Source: Euryarchaeota archaeon UBA23 (GTDB lineage Archaea; Thermoplasmatota; Poseidoniia; Poseidoniales; Thalassarchaeaceae). From it: 64,000 nucleotides of DNA. The translations under genes were made by a program, and so were the position numbers. A model generated the notes under the pieces. That model searched no databases. It worked only from the letters and a program-made list of their open reading frames with translations, and was not told the DNA's origin. Positions within the stretch are counted from its first letter, which is position 1. Each line of letters begins with the position of its first letter. Location: positions 80,127 through 144,126 of the forward strand of contig DAIJ01000017.1 of the NCBI GenBank assembly GCA_002498725.1, in the 5' to 3' direction. Of this stretch, positions 54,022 to 63,035 are shown piece by piece.

Positions 54022-54933
54022 TTACTCTTGTAAGCGTGCCACAAGTTCTGCTTTCTTACCAGAAACTGGCTTTCCAGCAGCTTTCAGTAATTCTTTCAGT
54101 TCAGCGACAGTCTTAGATGAATAATCGATTGCTTCTTCCTCAATTTCTTCATTCTCAACTTCACCTGAGTCTTCAACTTCCTCGTCGGAATCTTCAGATG
54201 TTTGATCGATTTCAGAAAGTTCAGCGCTGGCTTCAGCTGCTGCCAATACGTCAACTTCCACCTCAGATGCTGCTGCTGCTGCCTTTTCTTCGGCATAAAT
54301 TTCATCAAGAGTAGGGCCGTCTTCTATAACAACTCCACTTTGAATCATCTGACTACGACGGATCATACAAGTACGCACTGGACTAATTGTTGATGCTGCT
54401 TCTTTCACTTTTGTTTCCATGGTGCCATCAAGTACTGCTTTCTGGAGAGCAACCCAAGTAGATTCAGCCCCCATCTTTAGAATAGCATCACGGGAACGAT
54501 TACGCATCTCTGCTTTTTGACTAGATTTTATCCTAGATCTTGAAATTAGTAAAGGTTTGAAGCGAACATAGTATCCATCTTGAGTTACAACATCAACAGC
54601 ATCGTCAATTTTACCACGATGGCGACGGATCTGACGCCGAATGTGATCTTTCAAAACATCATGGCCAACAAACTCAGTCAGAGCATCACCTCCGACTACT
54701 TCGGTGATTCTGAAGCAAACCTTAACATGCATCTTTGAAAAATCGCCATCTAACTCATTTTGCATCATCTCGTAAGATCTTCCCACGAGTTGTTCCGCCT
54801 CCTCAGCGAGTGTCTCTCCTATGACCCTAAATGACCATGGATTTCGAGGTGCTCGTATAGTGTACCATCTCTTTGACTTCCACTTATCTCTCTGCTTGCG
54901 TGCCGCTGCTCTTGCCTTTGCGCCCTTTGCCAT
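54022..54933 (-). CDS. rps3ae: Ribosomal protein S3Ae (eS1) with acidic linker and SAP domain
   Basis: The archaeal/eukaryotic small-subunit protein S3Ae, 303 residues from the ATG at 54933. The N-terminal 200 residues are the ribosomal part (KQRDKWKSKRWYTIRAPR, CFRITEVVGGDALTEFVGHD, QIRRHRGKIDDAVDVVTQDG, ISPVRTCMIRRSQMIQSGVV). Then comes a long acidic Ala/Glu/Asp-rich linker and a C-terminal SAP-like motif, SKTVAELKELLKAAGKPVSG and KKAELVARLQE. SAP domains bind nucleic acid. Typical S3Ae ends near 200-220 residues, so this tail is an addition. A strong hairpin lies in the upstream leader. Confidence 0.92.
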   Translation of the reverse strand: MAKGAKARAAARKQRDKWKSKRWYTIRAPRNPWSFRVIGETLAEEAEQLVGRSYEMMQNELDGDFSKMHVKVCFRITEVVGGDALTEFVGHDVLKDHIRRQIRRHRGKIDDAVDVVTQDGYYVRFKPLLISRSRIKSSQKAEMRNRSRDAILKMGAESTWVALQKAVLDGTMETKVKEAASTISPVRTCMIRRSQMIQSGVVIEDGPTLDEIYAEEKAAAAASEVEVDVLAAAEASAELSEIDQTSEDSDEEVEDSGEVENEEIEEEAIDYSSKTVAELKELLKAAGKPVSGKKAELVARLQE

Positions 54934-55000
54934 GAGAAACACCTCTTATCGGGGGCTACCCCGTATGCGAGCCGTGCGACTTACCCCGAGTATTTGAATG
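54934..55000 (-). promoter_or_regulatory. Structured leader of rps3ae
   Basis: The minus strand upstream of the ATG can fold: TCGGGG (54989-54984) pairs with CCCCGA (54954-54949), enclosing GGGGTAGCCCC and a GC-rich centre. The stem ends about 16 bases before the start codon. Ribosomal-protein leaders often act in autoregulation, so this is a candidate feedback site, but no S3Ae-binding model is known to me. Confidence 0.35.
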
Positions 55001-55070
55001 AAGCCACGAAAACACTCCTGAGAAAAACACGAATAGTCGAATTCAAGCGTGAAATCAAAGTGGCAGTGTC

Positions 55071-55517
55071 ATGGGTCTTCACAGCGTAAACTGGAGTGTT
55101 CACTGTAGTGCCGTTGATGATATTGAAATTATTGAAGAATCGTTAAGTTTACTTAGTGACAATTGCGGGGAATTGAGAAAAGAAAAAACGAAATCTTATC
55201 ATGGATCACCTCATACTACTATTACTCTTAAAATTGATAAAAAACGAGAGGCGAAAAAAAGTTTTGAAAAACTTGGAGAAGATATTCTCCTAAATATTCA
55301 AAGAAACGGCATCTATAAGTTGATAGATGAGAATAAAGTATTGCATATTAGACTATCAATATCTCACTTGGTACAAGGTATCTTACAGCTTGCAGAAGGA
55401 GATGAAAGAAAGATCGCTGTAAAAGGAAGATTCAAAATTGAATCATACCCAGGTCAAAAACCAGAAAATATTGTCAGTGATTTGATAGAAGAAATAATAT
55501 CAAATGATTTAGGCTAA
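55071..55517 (+). CDS. Predicted RNA-binding protein of the COG1325 (exosome-associated) family
   Basis: A 148-residue single-domain protein. SYHGSPHTTITLKIDKKREA, FEKLGEDILLNI and HIRLSISHLVQGILQLAEGD match the archaeal family described as a predicted exosome subunit or RNA-binding protein (COG1325). The C-terminal KIESYPGQKPE is also typical. These are thought to bind RNA with an exosome or translation role. It is divergent from rps3ae with about 130 bases between, and lies 58 bases before the ferredoxin gene. Assignment is from pattern memory and not a search. Confidence 0.72.
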   Translation: MGLHSVNWSVHCSAVDDIEIIEESLSLLSDNCGELRKEKTKSYHGSPHTTITLKIDKKREAKKSFEKLGEDILLNIQRNGIYKLIDENKVLHIRLSISHLVQGILQLAEGDERKIAVKGRFKIESYPGQKPENIVSDLIEEIISNDLG

Positions 55518-55575
55518 CCTAAAAAATTTTCGGACATAACAAGCAATTAAATGCCTCTATTATTCCCGATTTTAC

Positions 55576-55851
55576 ATGACTCACGTAGTGACTAGTGCTT
55601 GTGTTGACCACAAGTATCAGGATTGTGTTGCTGTGTGCCCCGTAGAAGCATTCAGAGAAGCAGACAGTTATCTTGTAATAGATCCCGATGAATGCATAGA
55701 TTGTGCTGCTTGTGTAACAGAATGTCCTGTTGAGGCAATATTTGCCGATACCGATTTACCTGATGAGCATGAAGAATGGCTTGATCGAAATGAAGAGGAG
55801 GCCGCCAACCTCCCTACAGCCGAAGGAGATTCTCCTGTATTGGCTGAATGA
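55576..55851 (+). CDS. Seven-iron-type ferredoxin
   Basis: A 91-residue ferredoxin with two clusters. The first motif is [17 protein letters not shown], spacing C-x7-C-x3-CP, characteristic of the 3Fe-4S cluster of seven-iron ferredoxins. The second, [15 protein letters not shown], is a classical 4Fe-4S site. The acidic C-terminal tail ([20 protein letters not shown]) is common in archaeal members. It moves electrons in central metabolism. It stands alone between the RNA-binding gene and pdxS. Confidence 0.93.
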   Translation: MTHVVTSACVDHKYQDCVAVCPVEAFREADSYLVIDPDECIDCAACVTECPVEAIFADTDLPDEHEEWLDRNEEEAANLPTAEGDSPVLAE

Positions 55852-55915
55852 TTTCTTTTTCATTAACAATTTGTTGAAAACATAGATTGATGAATGGGTG
55901 CCAAGAGGGTGTGTC

Positions 55916-56905
55916 ATGGTCAAACGCGTTGACTTTGAACAAATGCGACACGGTACTGAGTTACTGAAGAGAGGATTTGCCAAAATGCAAGAGGGCGGAG
56001 TAATCATGGATGTTGTAACCGCAGAGGAAGCACACATTGCAGAGGATGCAGGTGCTGTTTCAGTAATGGCTCTAGAAAGAGTTCCGGCAGATATTCGAGC
56101 CAGTGGTGGAGTTGCTAGAATGAGTCACCCTGATTTAATCAAAGAAATTATTGAAACGACATCAATACCGGTAATGGCAAAAGCCAGAATTGGACATGAT
56201 GAAGAAGCGAGAATTCTTCAAGAGTTAGGAGTGGATATGATTGATGAATCTGAGGTTCTTACACCAGCTGATCCATTTTTCCATATTGCTAAAAATAATT
56301 TCACGGCACCATTTGTTTGTGGTTGTACAAATCTTGGTGAAGCAGTAAGAAGAATTGCTGAAGGAGCAGCAATGATGCGGACTAAGGGTGAAGCAGGGAC
56401 TGGAAACGTAGTCAGTGCTGTACAACATGCCAGGTTGGTTTCCTCCGAAATCAAACATTCTCAAACTATTGGATCTGAAGGGAGGGAAGAAATGGTAAAG
56501 ATAATGATGGAAGAATTCCGTAGAATCAACAGATTGTCTTCATTTGATTTAAGTTTGAATAATACTCCTTTCGGAACTATTGAAGAAATCGAAGCAGAGG
56601 TGTCATCAGTTCTCGAAGAAATCTCCAAAATTGGTCGCTTACCCGTTGTTACGTTCTCAGCAGGGGGTATTTCCACGCCCGCTGATGCCGCACTGATGAT
56701 GCATCAAGGAATGGATGGGATTTTTGTTGGTTCTGGTATTTTCAAGAGTTCGGACCCCACGAATACAGCAGAGGCAATTGTTCTAGCAACACATCATTTT
56801 GAAGACGCATCCATAGTTACTGAGGCCAGCGCAATGATTGGGGAACCGATGCCCGGTCTAGAAATAGAGACTCTGGATGTTCGTATGGAAGAGAGAGGAT
56901 GGTAA
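55916..56905 (+). CDS. pdxS: Pyridoxal 5'-phosphate synthase subunit PdxS
   Basis: PdxS builds pyridoxal phosphate from ribose 5-phosphate, glyceraldehyde phosphate and ammonia supplied by PdxT. The protein is 329 residues from the ATG at 55916 ([17 protein letters not shown]), and the longer frame from a GTG at 55898 is less likely. Motifs are [20 protein letters not shown], the active lysine in [35 protein letters not shown] and [18 protein letters not shown]. PdxT is not in the window. The length and high conservation leave little doubt. Confidence 0.96.
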   Translation: MVKRVDFEQMRHGTELLKRGFAKMQEGGVIMDVVTAEEAHIAEDAGAVSVMALERVPADIRASGGVARMSHPDLIKEIIETTSIPVMAKARIGHDEEARILQELGVDMIDESEVLTPADPFFHIAKNNFTAPFVCGCTNLGEAVRRIAEGAAMMRTKGEAGTGNVVSAVQHARLVSSEIKHSQTIGSEGREEMVKIMMEEFRRINRLSSFDLSLNNTPFGTIEEIEAEVSSVLEEISKIGRLPVVTFSAGGISTPADAALMMHQGMDGIFVGSGIFKSSDPTNTAEAIVLATHHFEDASIVTEASAMIGEPMPGLEIETLDVRMEERGW

Positions 56906-56910
56906 AATCT

Positions 56911-57918
56911 TCAAATTTTCCCACGAGTAGTTCCTAATCTGCGCCTTTTATTCTTATTATTGGCTCGTGAAGGCTGTTTTTCTGATTCACTTGCCCTAGT
57001 TCCACCCAAAGTTAGAGAACCCTGTTCAAGGAAGATTCCTTCTAATGATTGTGCTAATTCTTCATTTTCAGATAAAGGTCTGAGTGCTTTTCTAACTGAA
57101 TCGTTATGATCTTTAATTGTCCTTTCCCTATCCTCTCTTTGAGCCTTTAGAGTATCTCTGATTTCATTAACTTGATCCAATAATACTTTCATTTCTTGGT
57201 GTACTTCATCTGCGGCTTTACGGGCCTCTAAGAATGCATTATGGAGTCTGTCGCCTTCAGATCTTAGGAAATTTCTTTCGTCAAACATTGGTTTTATCTC
57301 CTCCCAAACTAAATCCGCTTCCTTATGAGAATCTACCATATTTTGATGCTCTAAATCTGCTTCGGACTTTAATCTAGTAATTGATTCATCCATATCCCCT
57401 AAATCAATAGAAATGATCTGAAATTCTTCTACTGAAGGTAGCAATTCATCGCGCTTGTTTATTAGACGCTTTAATTGCTTTAATAACTTATTTTCATCAT
57501 CTAAATTTAGACGCCCGTCCGTCTCAAGTCTTCTCTCGATTACCTCTATTTCGCCTTCTGTCTCAGACAATTCAATTACAACGGATTTAGCACTCCTCTC
57601 ATCGTCCCTACGGCCCCTTTTCTTAGCAATCAGTTCTCTAATGTGACTCTGGATTTCATCTCTTCTTGCTTTATGTATTCGAGCCCTTTCACGTATCTCC
57701 TTCTGTGTCTCTTTTAATTCATTGATACTATCTCTTATTGTCTTAGATTGATCTTGGACTGCATTTCTAGATTCTGCTGCTCGGCGAGCATTTTCATTGT
57801 GATTATTACGATTTTCACGCATACGTTTTAGTTTCGTTTCCATTGCATGAAGACGCGTCCGAAGATCGTCATCTGGTTTCACCTCAACATCAGTCACGAG
57901 TCGCCGAGAGGAGATCAC
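56911..57918 (-). CDS. Long coiled-coil protein (COG1340-like), first of three
   Basis: A 335-residue, almost wholly helical coiled-coil protein. Charged heptad stretches run from residue 20 to 290 (LRTRLHAMETKLKRMRENRN, RESEADLEHQ-like segments), with the centre containing LNLDDENKLLKQLKRLINKR. The C-terminus is a basic tail with RRRLGTTRGKI. No catalytic domain is seen. The same style of coiled-coil plus the RRLGxTRG end occurs in the protein at 63032-63988. These resemble COG1340, archaeal coiled-coil proteins of unknown role. It lies downstream of the DtxR operon on the same strand. Confidence 0.75.
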   Translation of the reverse strand: MISSRRLVTDVEVKPDDDLRTRLHAMETKLKRMRENRNNHNENARRAAESRNAVQDQSKTIRDSINELKETQKEIRERARIHKARRDEIQSHIRELIAKKRGRRDDERSAKSVVIELSETEGEIEVIERRLETDGRLNLDDENKLLKQLKRLINKRDELLPSVEEFQIISIDLGDMDESITRLKSEADLEHQNMVDSHKEADLVWEEIKPMFDERNFLRSEGDRLHNAFLEARKAADEVHQEMKVLLDQVNEIRDTLKAQREDRERTIKDHNDSVRKALRPLSENEELAQSLEGIFLEQGSLTLGGTRASESEKQPSRANNKNKRRRLGTTRGKI

Positions 57919-57969
57919 TTCTTGAATAGAACTATCTGCCTTGAGGGAAAAATTGGTTCTAAAAATAGT

Positions 57970-59568
57970 TCACAGACCCAGAAGAGAGGATATGAATGGT
58001 AAAGCAGGAGAAAGGAAGGCTATTACAGAACCTGTTATGAAAAGTGCGCCCGTTGATAGTCGAATTCGGGTAAACAAATCAGATTTGATTTGTACTGTTA
58101 GAACACGACCAGCAACAAGATTTCCCGAATCATCTTCCAATCTTACCGTCACGGTAGCTTCACCTTCGGCAGAAGGTAGTAGGCTTTGCCAAATCATCTG
58201 TGTTGAGGACACTATATTTGGCAATGCAGTAGTTACTGGTGGAGATAATTGATTAGGCATTTCAACTGGAATATTTGGTTCAACTGTTAAATTGTAAACA
58301 CATTCATTTGGTCTAAAGTCGGGAGTTTGGACTCTGAGAACAAATCTTCTATCATCTTCACCTTGATTCAGAACGAAAGCAAAAAGATTTGCCGGGCCTA
58401 CAACTAAATTTTCCATGTCAACATCAAACCATATATCCCCAGTTCGACCAGATTCATACCTCATATGTAACCTATCATATAGTCTGAAAAATGGTGCACA
58501 GTCAGTTTTAGTTTGGTCGAGTAATCTTTCCCATGTTTCTTCACCAAGTTCTGGATGATTGAATAATCTTTCAAGAGATTCTTGGTCGATCATATTTGTT
58601 AATTGACTTCTGAATTGGTTATCATCAATTACTGAGCGGCGGCGAAGATGAAGAAGATGAAGGAGATTCTCTTGCATCTGAGTTATAGAATACTCAGCAC
58701 TAATTCTACCTTCTACAGAACGAAGATATTCGGATATACGAACTGCTAATAGGGGATCAATGTGGGCCTTTATCACATCTGAAAATGGGCGTTTCAGTAA
58801 AGCAGGATGTATAGGGGGAGAAAAAGCATCAAGCATACCCCATGGTTCATTTGCATTAAAACGAGTTTGGTCGGATACCAGATAAACACCTTGGCCTGCA
58901 AGAACTGCAGATGTAGAAAAAGCAAGTAATGTTGTTGAGATCTCTCCATTTTCACTTGTCCACAAAGCAATAGCGAGTATTATGGCTGAAATGAATAAGA
59001 AGCTAATAGTTACAGTTAATCGTCGCGAAGTGCCATTAATTGTTGCACGCATCTCTGCATATCCATGAGAACTTTTGAAGGTTAAGCCGGCCCTTGTCAG
59101 AGATTCTGCCTCTAACTGGAAAATATTTTTTGTTATTGCAAGAAGACGGCGTAGAATTAGCAATAATAAAACATCAGTGATCAATATAAATAATGATATC
59201 AGGTGTAAACCCATATCCATTTCAACTGGAGCAACATCTTGCACATGATCAAGCCACCACTTAGGAGTTGTGTTGTTATATGATTGTGCCAAACCGAAAT
59301 TAATTACGACTAAAATAGGAAGAAAAAGTACAAAATGCGCGCCTCCTGAAATAAGTAATCTATCAAGTCTGAGGAGAAATCTTTCATTATCTCTTAATCG
59401 ATTTAGAGGATTCTTAAGTTCGTCAATATGTTCTTCACGGATTGAACTATTAGATTCAATTTTTTGGGATTTTTGAGACATTAGTTCTTCTACCTCTTCT
59501 ATCTCAGAAATCTGAGATGCGATGTCTTCTAGTGCATCAAAACGTGAATCATCAGTATAATTCATCAC
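57970..59568 (-). CDS. Membrane protein with cytoplasmic coil and beta-rich domain, unknown function
   Basis: A 532-residue protein. An acidic N-terminal tail (DSRFDALEDIASQISEIEEV) leads to two membrane helices near 75-95 and 125-145, then a second pair near 190-245. A large soluble part holds helical and beta-rich segments (VGPANLFAFVLNQGEDDRRF). A last helix near 505-525 ends the protein. The gene's start overlaps the stop of the DtxR-type regulator by four bases, so it is translationally coupled to it. Function not recognised. Its coupling to a metal regulator suggests a metal- or redox-related membrane role, which is inference. Confidence 0.68.
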   Translation of the reverse strand: MMNYTDDSRFDALEDIASQISEIEEVEELMSQKSQKIESNSSIREEHIDELKNPLNRLRDNERFLLRLDRLLISGGAHFVLFLPILVVINFGLAQSYNNTTPKWWLDHVQDVAPVEMDMGLHLISLFILITDVLLLLILRRLLAITKNIFQLEAESLTRAGLTFKSSHGYAEMRATINGTSRRLTVTISFLFISAIILAIALWTSENGEISTTLLAFSTSAVLAGQGVYLVSDQTRFNANEPWGMLDAFSPPIHPALLKRPFSDVIKAHIDPLLAVRISEYLRSVEGRISAEYSITQMQENLLHLLHLRRRSVIDDNQFRSQLTNMIDQESLERLFNHPELGEETWERLLDQTKTDCAPFFRLYDRLHMRYESGRTGDIWFDVDMENLVVGPANLFAFVLNQGEDDRRFVLRVQTPDFRPNECVYNLTVEPNIPVEMPNQLSPPVTTALPNIVSSTQMIWQSLLPSAEGEATVTVRLEDDSGNLVAGRVLTVQIKSDLFTRIRLSTGALFITGSVIAFLSPALPFISSLLGL

Positions 59569-60218
59569 ACCACCATAGTTCGAGTAATAATACCGCTTGC
59601 TATTGTTTCTGAAATTTCAATTTCTTTATTATTTAAGATATATTTTTCTCCGGATTTTTCTATAGTAGATCCAATGGATATTCCCACTCCCTCTAGTGTT
59701 TTGTTATCAGTCTGATTGAGAACTATTAACTCAATGATTCCGGATTTACCATTAGGTAGATTAACAGCAGGAAGAAGAACGTCCTGAGAAAAAACACGAA
59801 CATCTCTTTCCACAAGAGGTATTCTTTGTCCATCTCGTGTATGATCAGGATATCCTAGTATTCTATCAATTGAAGCCTCTAAATCATCATTTATTGAATG
59901 CTCTAATTCACAGGCTGCAGCAGTTACATCACCATCATAACCAATTATTTCGGAAAGAAGTATTTCGAGTAAGTATTGTCGTCTTTTTATTCTTGCAGCG
60001 ACTGAAAAACCTTCAGAAGTTAGTCTAGAACCTTTGTAAGGAATATTAGTAACCATATTCTTTGTAGCAAGACGTTGTAGCATTTCTGTAGTAGATGCTG
60101 GACTGACTCCCATAAATTCTGCCAAAATAGTAGTCTTCACTATGCCATCAGGTTCCTTATTGAGTATCTCCCACATTCTTTTAAGATACATCTCTTCAAA
60201 TTCGCTCAATTCATACAT
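59565..60218 (-). CDS. DtxR/IdeR-family metal-dependent transcription regulator
   Basis: A 217-residue regulator. The N-terminal winged helix is LSEFEEMYLKRMWEILNK with ASTTEMLQRLATKNMVTNIP. The dimerisation domain has AACELEHSIND, equivalent to the Cys102, Glu105 and His106 primary metal ligands of DtxR/IdeR (here Cys103, Glu106, His107). The ancillary-site histidines seem lost: the position of His79 is Gln81 and that of His98 is Thr99. The C-terminus resembles an FeoA/SH3-like domain (LIVLNQTDNKTLEGVGISIG). It overlaps genes on both sides by 4-8 bases, so it belongs to a three-gene operon. It probably senses Fe or Mn. Confidence 0.85.
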   Translation of the reverse strand: MYELSEFEEMYLKRMWEILNKEPDGIVKTTILAEFMGVSPASTTEMLQRLATKNMVTNIPYKGSRLTSEGFSVAARIKRRQYLLEILLSEIIGYDGDVTAAACELEHSINDDLEASIDRILGYPDHTRDGQRIPLVERDVRVFSQDVLLPAVNLPNGKSGIIELIVLNQTDNKTLEGVGISIGSTIEKSGEKYILNNKEIEISETIASGIITRTMVV

Positions 60219-62094
60219 CTACACTCACCTCCGCAACAAACTCACTCCTACAGGCGGGGCAGCGGGCTTTAACTGGACGCTTTTCTAAAGGTATTCTTAG
60301 AGTCTGCTCACAAGATGGGCAAGAAAGTAAATCATTAGGAGAATTTGCAACCAAAATATTTGGTGTGCTATTAAAAATCTCATCAGATGGTTTTTCTTCA
60401 TCTGATTTATTATCCTCTTGTATTTCTGATTGGACAGTAAATCTAGAAGTACATGCAGGGCACTTTACTGAGCCAGAATGCGACGACGGGATACTAAGTC
60501 TTTGAGCACATTCTGGACAAGGAATTTCACGCTTACTAGTAGCGGCTGCTTTCTTACGTATAGAACGAGATTCTCCTATTTTGTTGAATCTAGATGTTCC
60601 CGTTTCGGCGACTCTTTCAGATAATGTTCTCTGAATGACAAGTATGAACATGACAATTACAATTCCCGTAATTAAACCATAAATTGAAGCTTTCAAGTCA
60701 AAAGGTAAGTCTAGACCAGGATCATCCTCAGAAAAGGAAACTATCTCAATTAATGATTGTTGTTTTTCCGAACCTGTTAGCCAGATAATTTCAACTTCTA
60801 TGACATTTGAATCAGGCCAAGATTGAATATTCAAATTTCCTGACAAAGTTTCTCCCGGTTGGACTTCTGAAACTAATAAACTGGCCAAAAACATACCATC
60901 TGAAGATCTTACTGCTCGCACCTCTCCCGTGAGAGTTGCAGAATTTCCTTGGTTAGTTAGATTAAATGGAATCGTTACGGGTTCATCTGGAAGAGGATTA
61001 AGTGGATTAGGATTACTAATTTCTACAGACATTTCTATTATAGGTGGAGAAAGTGGTACTGTCATTTCAATATTTGACAATGGAGTCCAATCTATTGCCT
61101 CTAAACGTATTATCAAAGAGTCGGCCTGAGGATTTCCGAAATCAATTTCTATAGGGCGTCGACCAGGATCAAGTTTAATCTCAAAAGTTTGAACTATTGT
61201 TTCAATTGTTTGTTCCGTAAAAGCGACTTCAACTAAGACGTCTCTAGATCTGCCTTCGGAAAGATATAATGAAAATTGGGTTTTTAACCCCTCATCAAGT
61301 GACCATTCGACATATTCATCTACAAGATTTAGAGATTGCTTAGGGAGAACTTCAACGTTTACTGAACCATTTAACGCTTGACTAACGCCACCATCAGATG
61401 AAATAACACGCCACTTTATTTCAGAACTGCCTATTTCTTGTGGATTTATAGAAGCTGAAACCTCACGGCTGGACCCGGGATTAATTAAGATTGGACTACC
61501 TAATATTGGATCTTGGTCATCAATTAAAAGTTGGAGTTGTGCTAACTGTTCTTGGGACCCTTGGTTATGTACCATAATTGAAGCAGTGAGAGTGTCTCCG
61601 GAATGTATTGGTTCTCCAATTAAAGCAACCTCCGAAGTGCCTGCTGGAGTTAGATTAAGGGGGTTTGGTTCTACTAATAAGGTAAAATATTCACTTTCAC
61701 CTGTAGAATCAATTGAAAAAACTAATTTAACAAATCCCTCTGGAAGGGGGAAAAATGAAATGTTAACCATTACCTCATCTTGAGAGCCATCAAGAAAACC
61801 TGTTAATTCGGGGGATTTTTGACCATCTACCTCAATATAAAATTCCCATTCATCATGACCAGCAGTGGTATCATAATTCTCAATTTCAATACTCAATAAG
61901 ACCTTGTCACCCTCAAAAGCACTACTGTTACCGGAGATTTCGTCATTGCTTGTATCAATCAAAATTAAAGACCAGTCATTTGAATCCTCAATTACAAATC
62001 TATCCTCAGCATTTACTAATTGAGATGGAGATATTGCAAAGATGAGAAAAAATAAGGCAAAAAATGCCGTATGACGAATTACAGATACCCTCAT
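60211..62094 (-). CDS. Secreted/membrane protein with beta repeats and C-terminal double zinc ribbon
   Basis: A 627-residue protein. A signal peptide (MRVSVIRHTAFFALFFLIFA) is followed by about 420 residues of beta-sandwich-like domains, CARDB-like in style (NQGSQEQLAQLQLLIDDQDP; LTNQGNSATLTGEVRAV). One membrane helix near 455-478 crosses to a cytoplasmic tail. This carries two zinc ribbons, CPECAQRLSIPSSHSGSVKC with CPACTSRFTV, and CPSCEQTLRIPLEKRPVK with CPACRSEFVAEV. An extracellular domain plus a cytosolic ribbon pair suggests a signalling or metal-linked envelope protein. It is the first gene of the operon with the DtxR regulator (8-base overlap). Confidence 0.75.
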   Translation of the reverse strand: MRVSVIRHTAFFALFFLIFAISPSQLVNAEDRFVIEDSNDWSLILIDTSNDEISGNSSAFEGDKVLLSIEIENYDTTAGHDEWEFYIEVDGQKSPELTGFLDGSQDEVMVNISFFPLPEGFVKLVFSIDSTGESEYFTLLVEPNPLNLTPAGTSEVALIGEPIHSGDTLTASIMVHNQGSQEQLAQLQLLIDDQDPILGSPILINPGSSREVSASINPQEIGSSEIKWRVISSDGGVSQALNGSVNVEVLPKQSLNLVDEYVEWSLDEGLKTQFSLYLSEGRSRDVLVEVAFTEQTIETIVQTFEIKLDPGRRPIEIDFGNPQADSLIIRLEAIDWTPLSNIEMTVPLSPPIIEMSVEISNPNPLNPLPDEPVTIPFNLTNQGNSATLTGEVRAVRSSDGMFLASLLVSEVQPGETLSGNLNIQSWPDSNVIEVEIIWLTGSEKQQSLIEIVSFSEDDPGLDLPFDLKASIYGLITGIVIVMFILVIQRTLSERVAETGTSRFNKIGESRSIRKKAAATSKREIPCPECAQRLSIPSSHSGSVKCPACTSRFTVQSEIQEDNKSDEEKPSDEIFNSTPNILVANSPNDLLSCPSCEQTLRIPLEKRPVKARCPACRSEFVAEVSVDV

Positions 62095-62189
62095 TCTAGA
62101 TCCCTGAGTGTTATCAAGCGTATCAAGACAACCCCCCCGGAGGTCGCGTAGTGACCTTTATTGCACACTTTGACTTGGAACGAACATAC

Positions 62190-63035
62190 ATGGATTCACA
62201 GCCATTACTTGAAGTAACTCCGGAGGAGTTGGCGAAGACACTTCTTAATCGAAGAGTATTACTCAAAGAGCAACTCCCCACTGTGATAAGGACTCTAGAA
62301 GCAGAAGAGGAAAATGTAGCTCCAAGAGTCGCTAAAATAGTTGAAAAACATAGAATTGCCAATGAAAAAGTGTCCTTCCTCAAACAACAAAGAGATAAGA
62401 GCCAAATTGACGCTCGAGAACTTCTACCAAAAATAAAGGAAATTAGAGAAAAACTGATAGAATCAGGCGGAATGGTAAATTTAGATCCAGAATGGAAAAA
62501 AGAAAAGTTACTAGAAGAAATAGATGAAATTGAAGTAAAAATTCAGACTTCTGCACTTGATCATAAAGATGAGAAAAAACTCATCGAACAACGAAAAAAA
62601 CTCTTAGATAAAAATGAAAAATGGCTCAAATCAAGACGTGATTCAAATCCGGAGATGGCAGAGTATATAACATCAAGAAGATTAATTTCAGAATTGTTCC
62701 GTAATGCTGATAAGGCACACAAAGAAATGTTAGATGCAGTAAAGAAGGCTCAACCTTTACATGAAAAAAAAGTTATTTTGAATGATGAATTACGTGAAAT
62801 TCGTCGTCAAATGGATCGTGCAAAAGAATTACTATCTCAGTCTGATAAGTCAATTGAACATTGGGAAAGGAGAATAAAACAGGGCTTTGGAGAATTAGGA
62901 CAAGGATATCCTGATTTATTAGCAAATAAAAGACGTGTACAAAGTGGAGGAAATTCCACTTTTGCTAGGAAAAATAAGAAGATTGAGGCCAGAACAAAAA
63001 AAACTGATGCGAATAATAGTGAGGAAGAAGAATGA
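62190..63035 (+). CDS. Coiled-coil protein, second of three
   Basis: A 281-residue helical protein from the ATG at 62190 (MDSQPLLEVTPEELA). The frame starts earlier at 62151, but that part is unlike the family. It is rich in Lys/Glu/Arg heptads (KLLEEIDEIEVKIQTSALDH, EQRKKLLDKNEKWLKSRR). A segment HKDEKKLIEQRKKLL parallels LDDENKLLKQLKRLI of the first coiled-coil protein, suggesting common origin. The tail is basic then acidic (ARTKKTDANNSEEEE). The start of the next gene overlaps its end by four bases (ATGA), so the two are translationally coupled. Confidence 0.74.
   Translation: MDSQPLLEVTPEELAKTLLNRRVLLKEQLPTVIRTLEAEEENVAPRVAKIVEKHRIANEKVSFLKQQRDKSQIDARELLPKIKEIREKLIESGGMVNLDPEWKKEKLLEEIDEIEVKIQTSALDHKDEKKLIEQRKKLLDKNEKWLKSRRDSNPEMAEYITSRRLISELFRNADKAHKEMLDAVKKAQPLHEKKVILNDELREIRRQMDRAKELLSQSDKSIEHWERRIKQGFGELGQGYPDLLANKRRVQSGGNSTFARKNKKIEARTKKTDANNSEEEE

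Noticed and set aside
54096..54393. Leu/Gln-rich frames on both strands inside the S3Ae gene
   Set aside because: They are shadows of the acidic Glu/Asp/Ala linker read in other frames.
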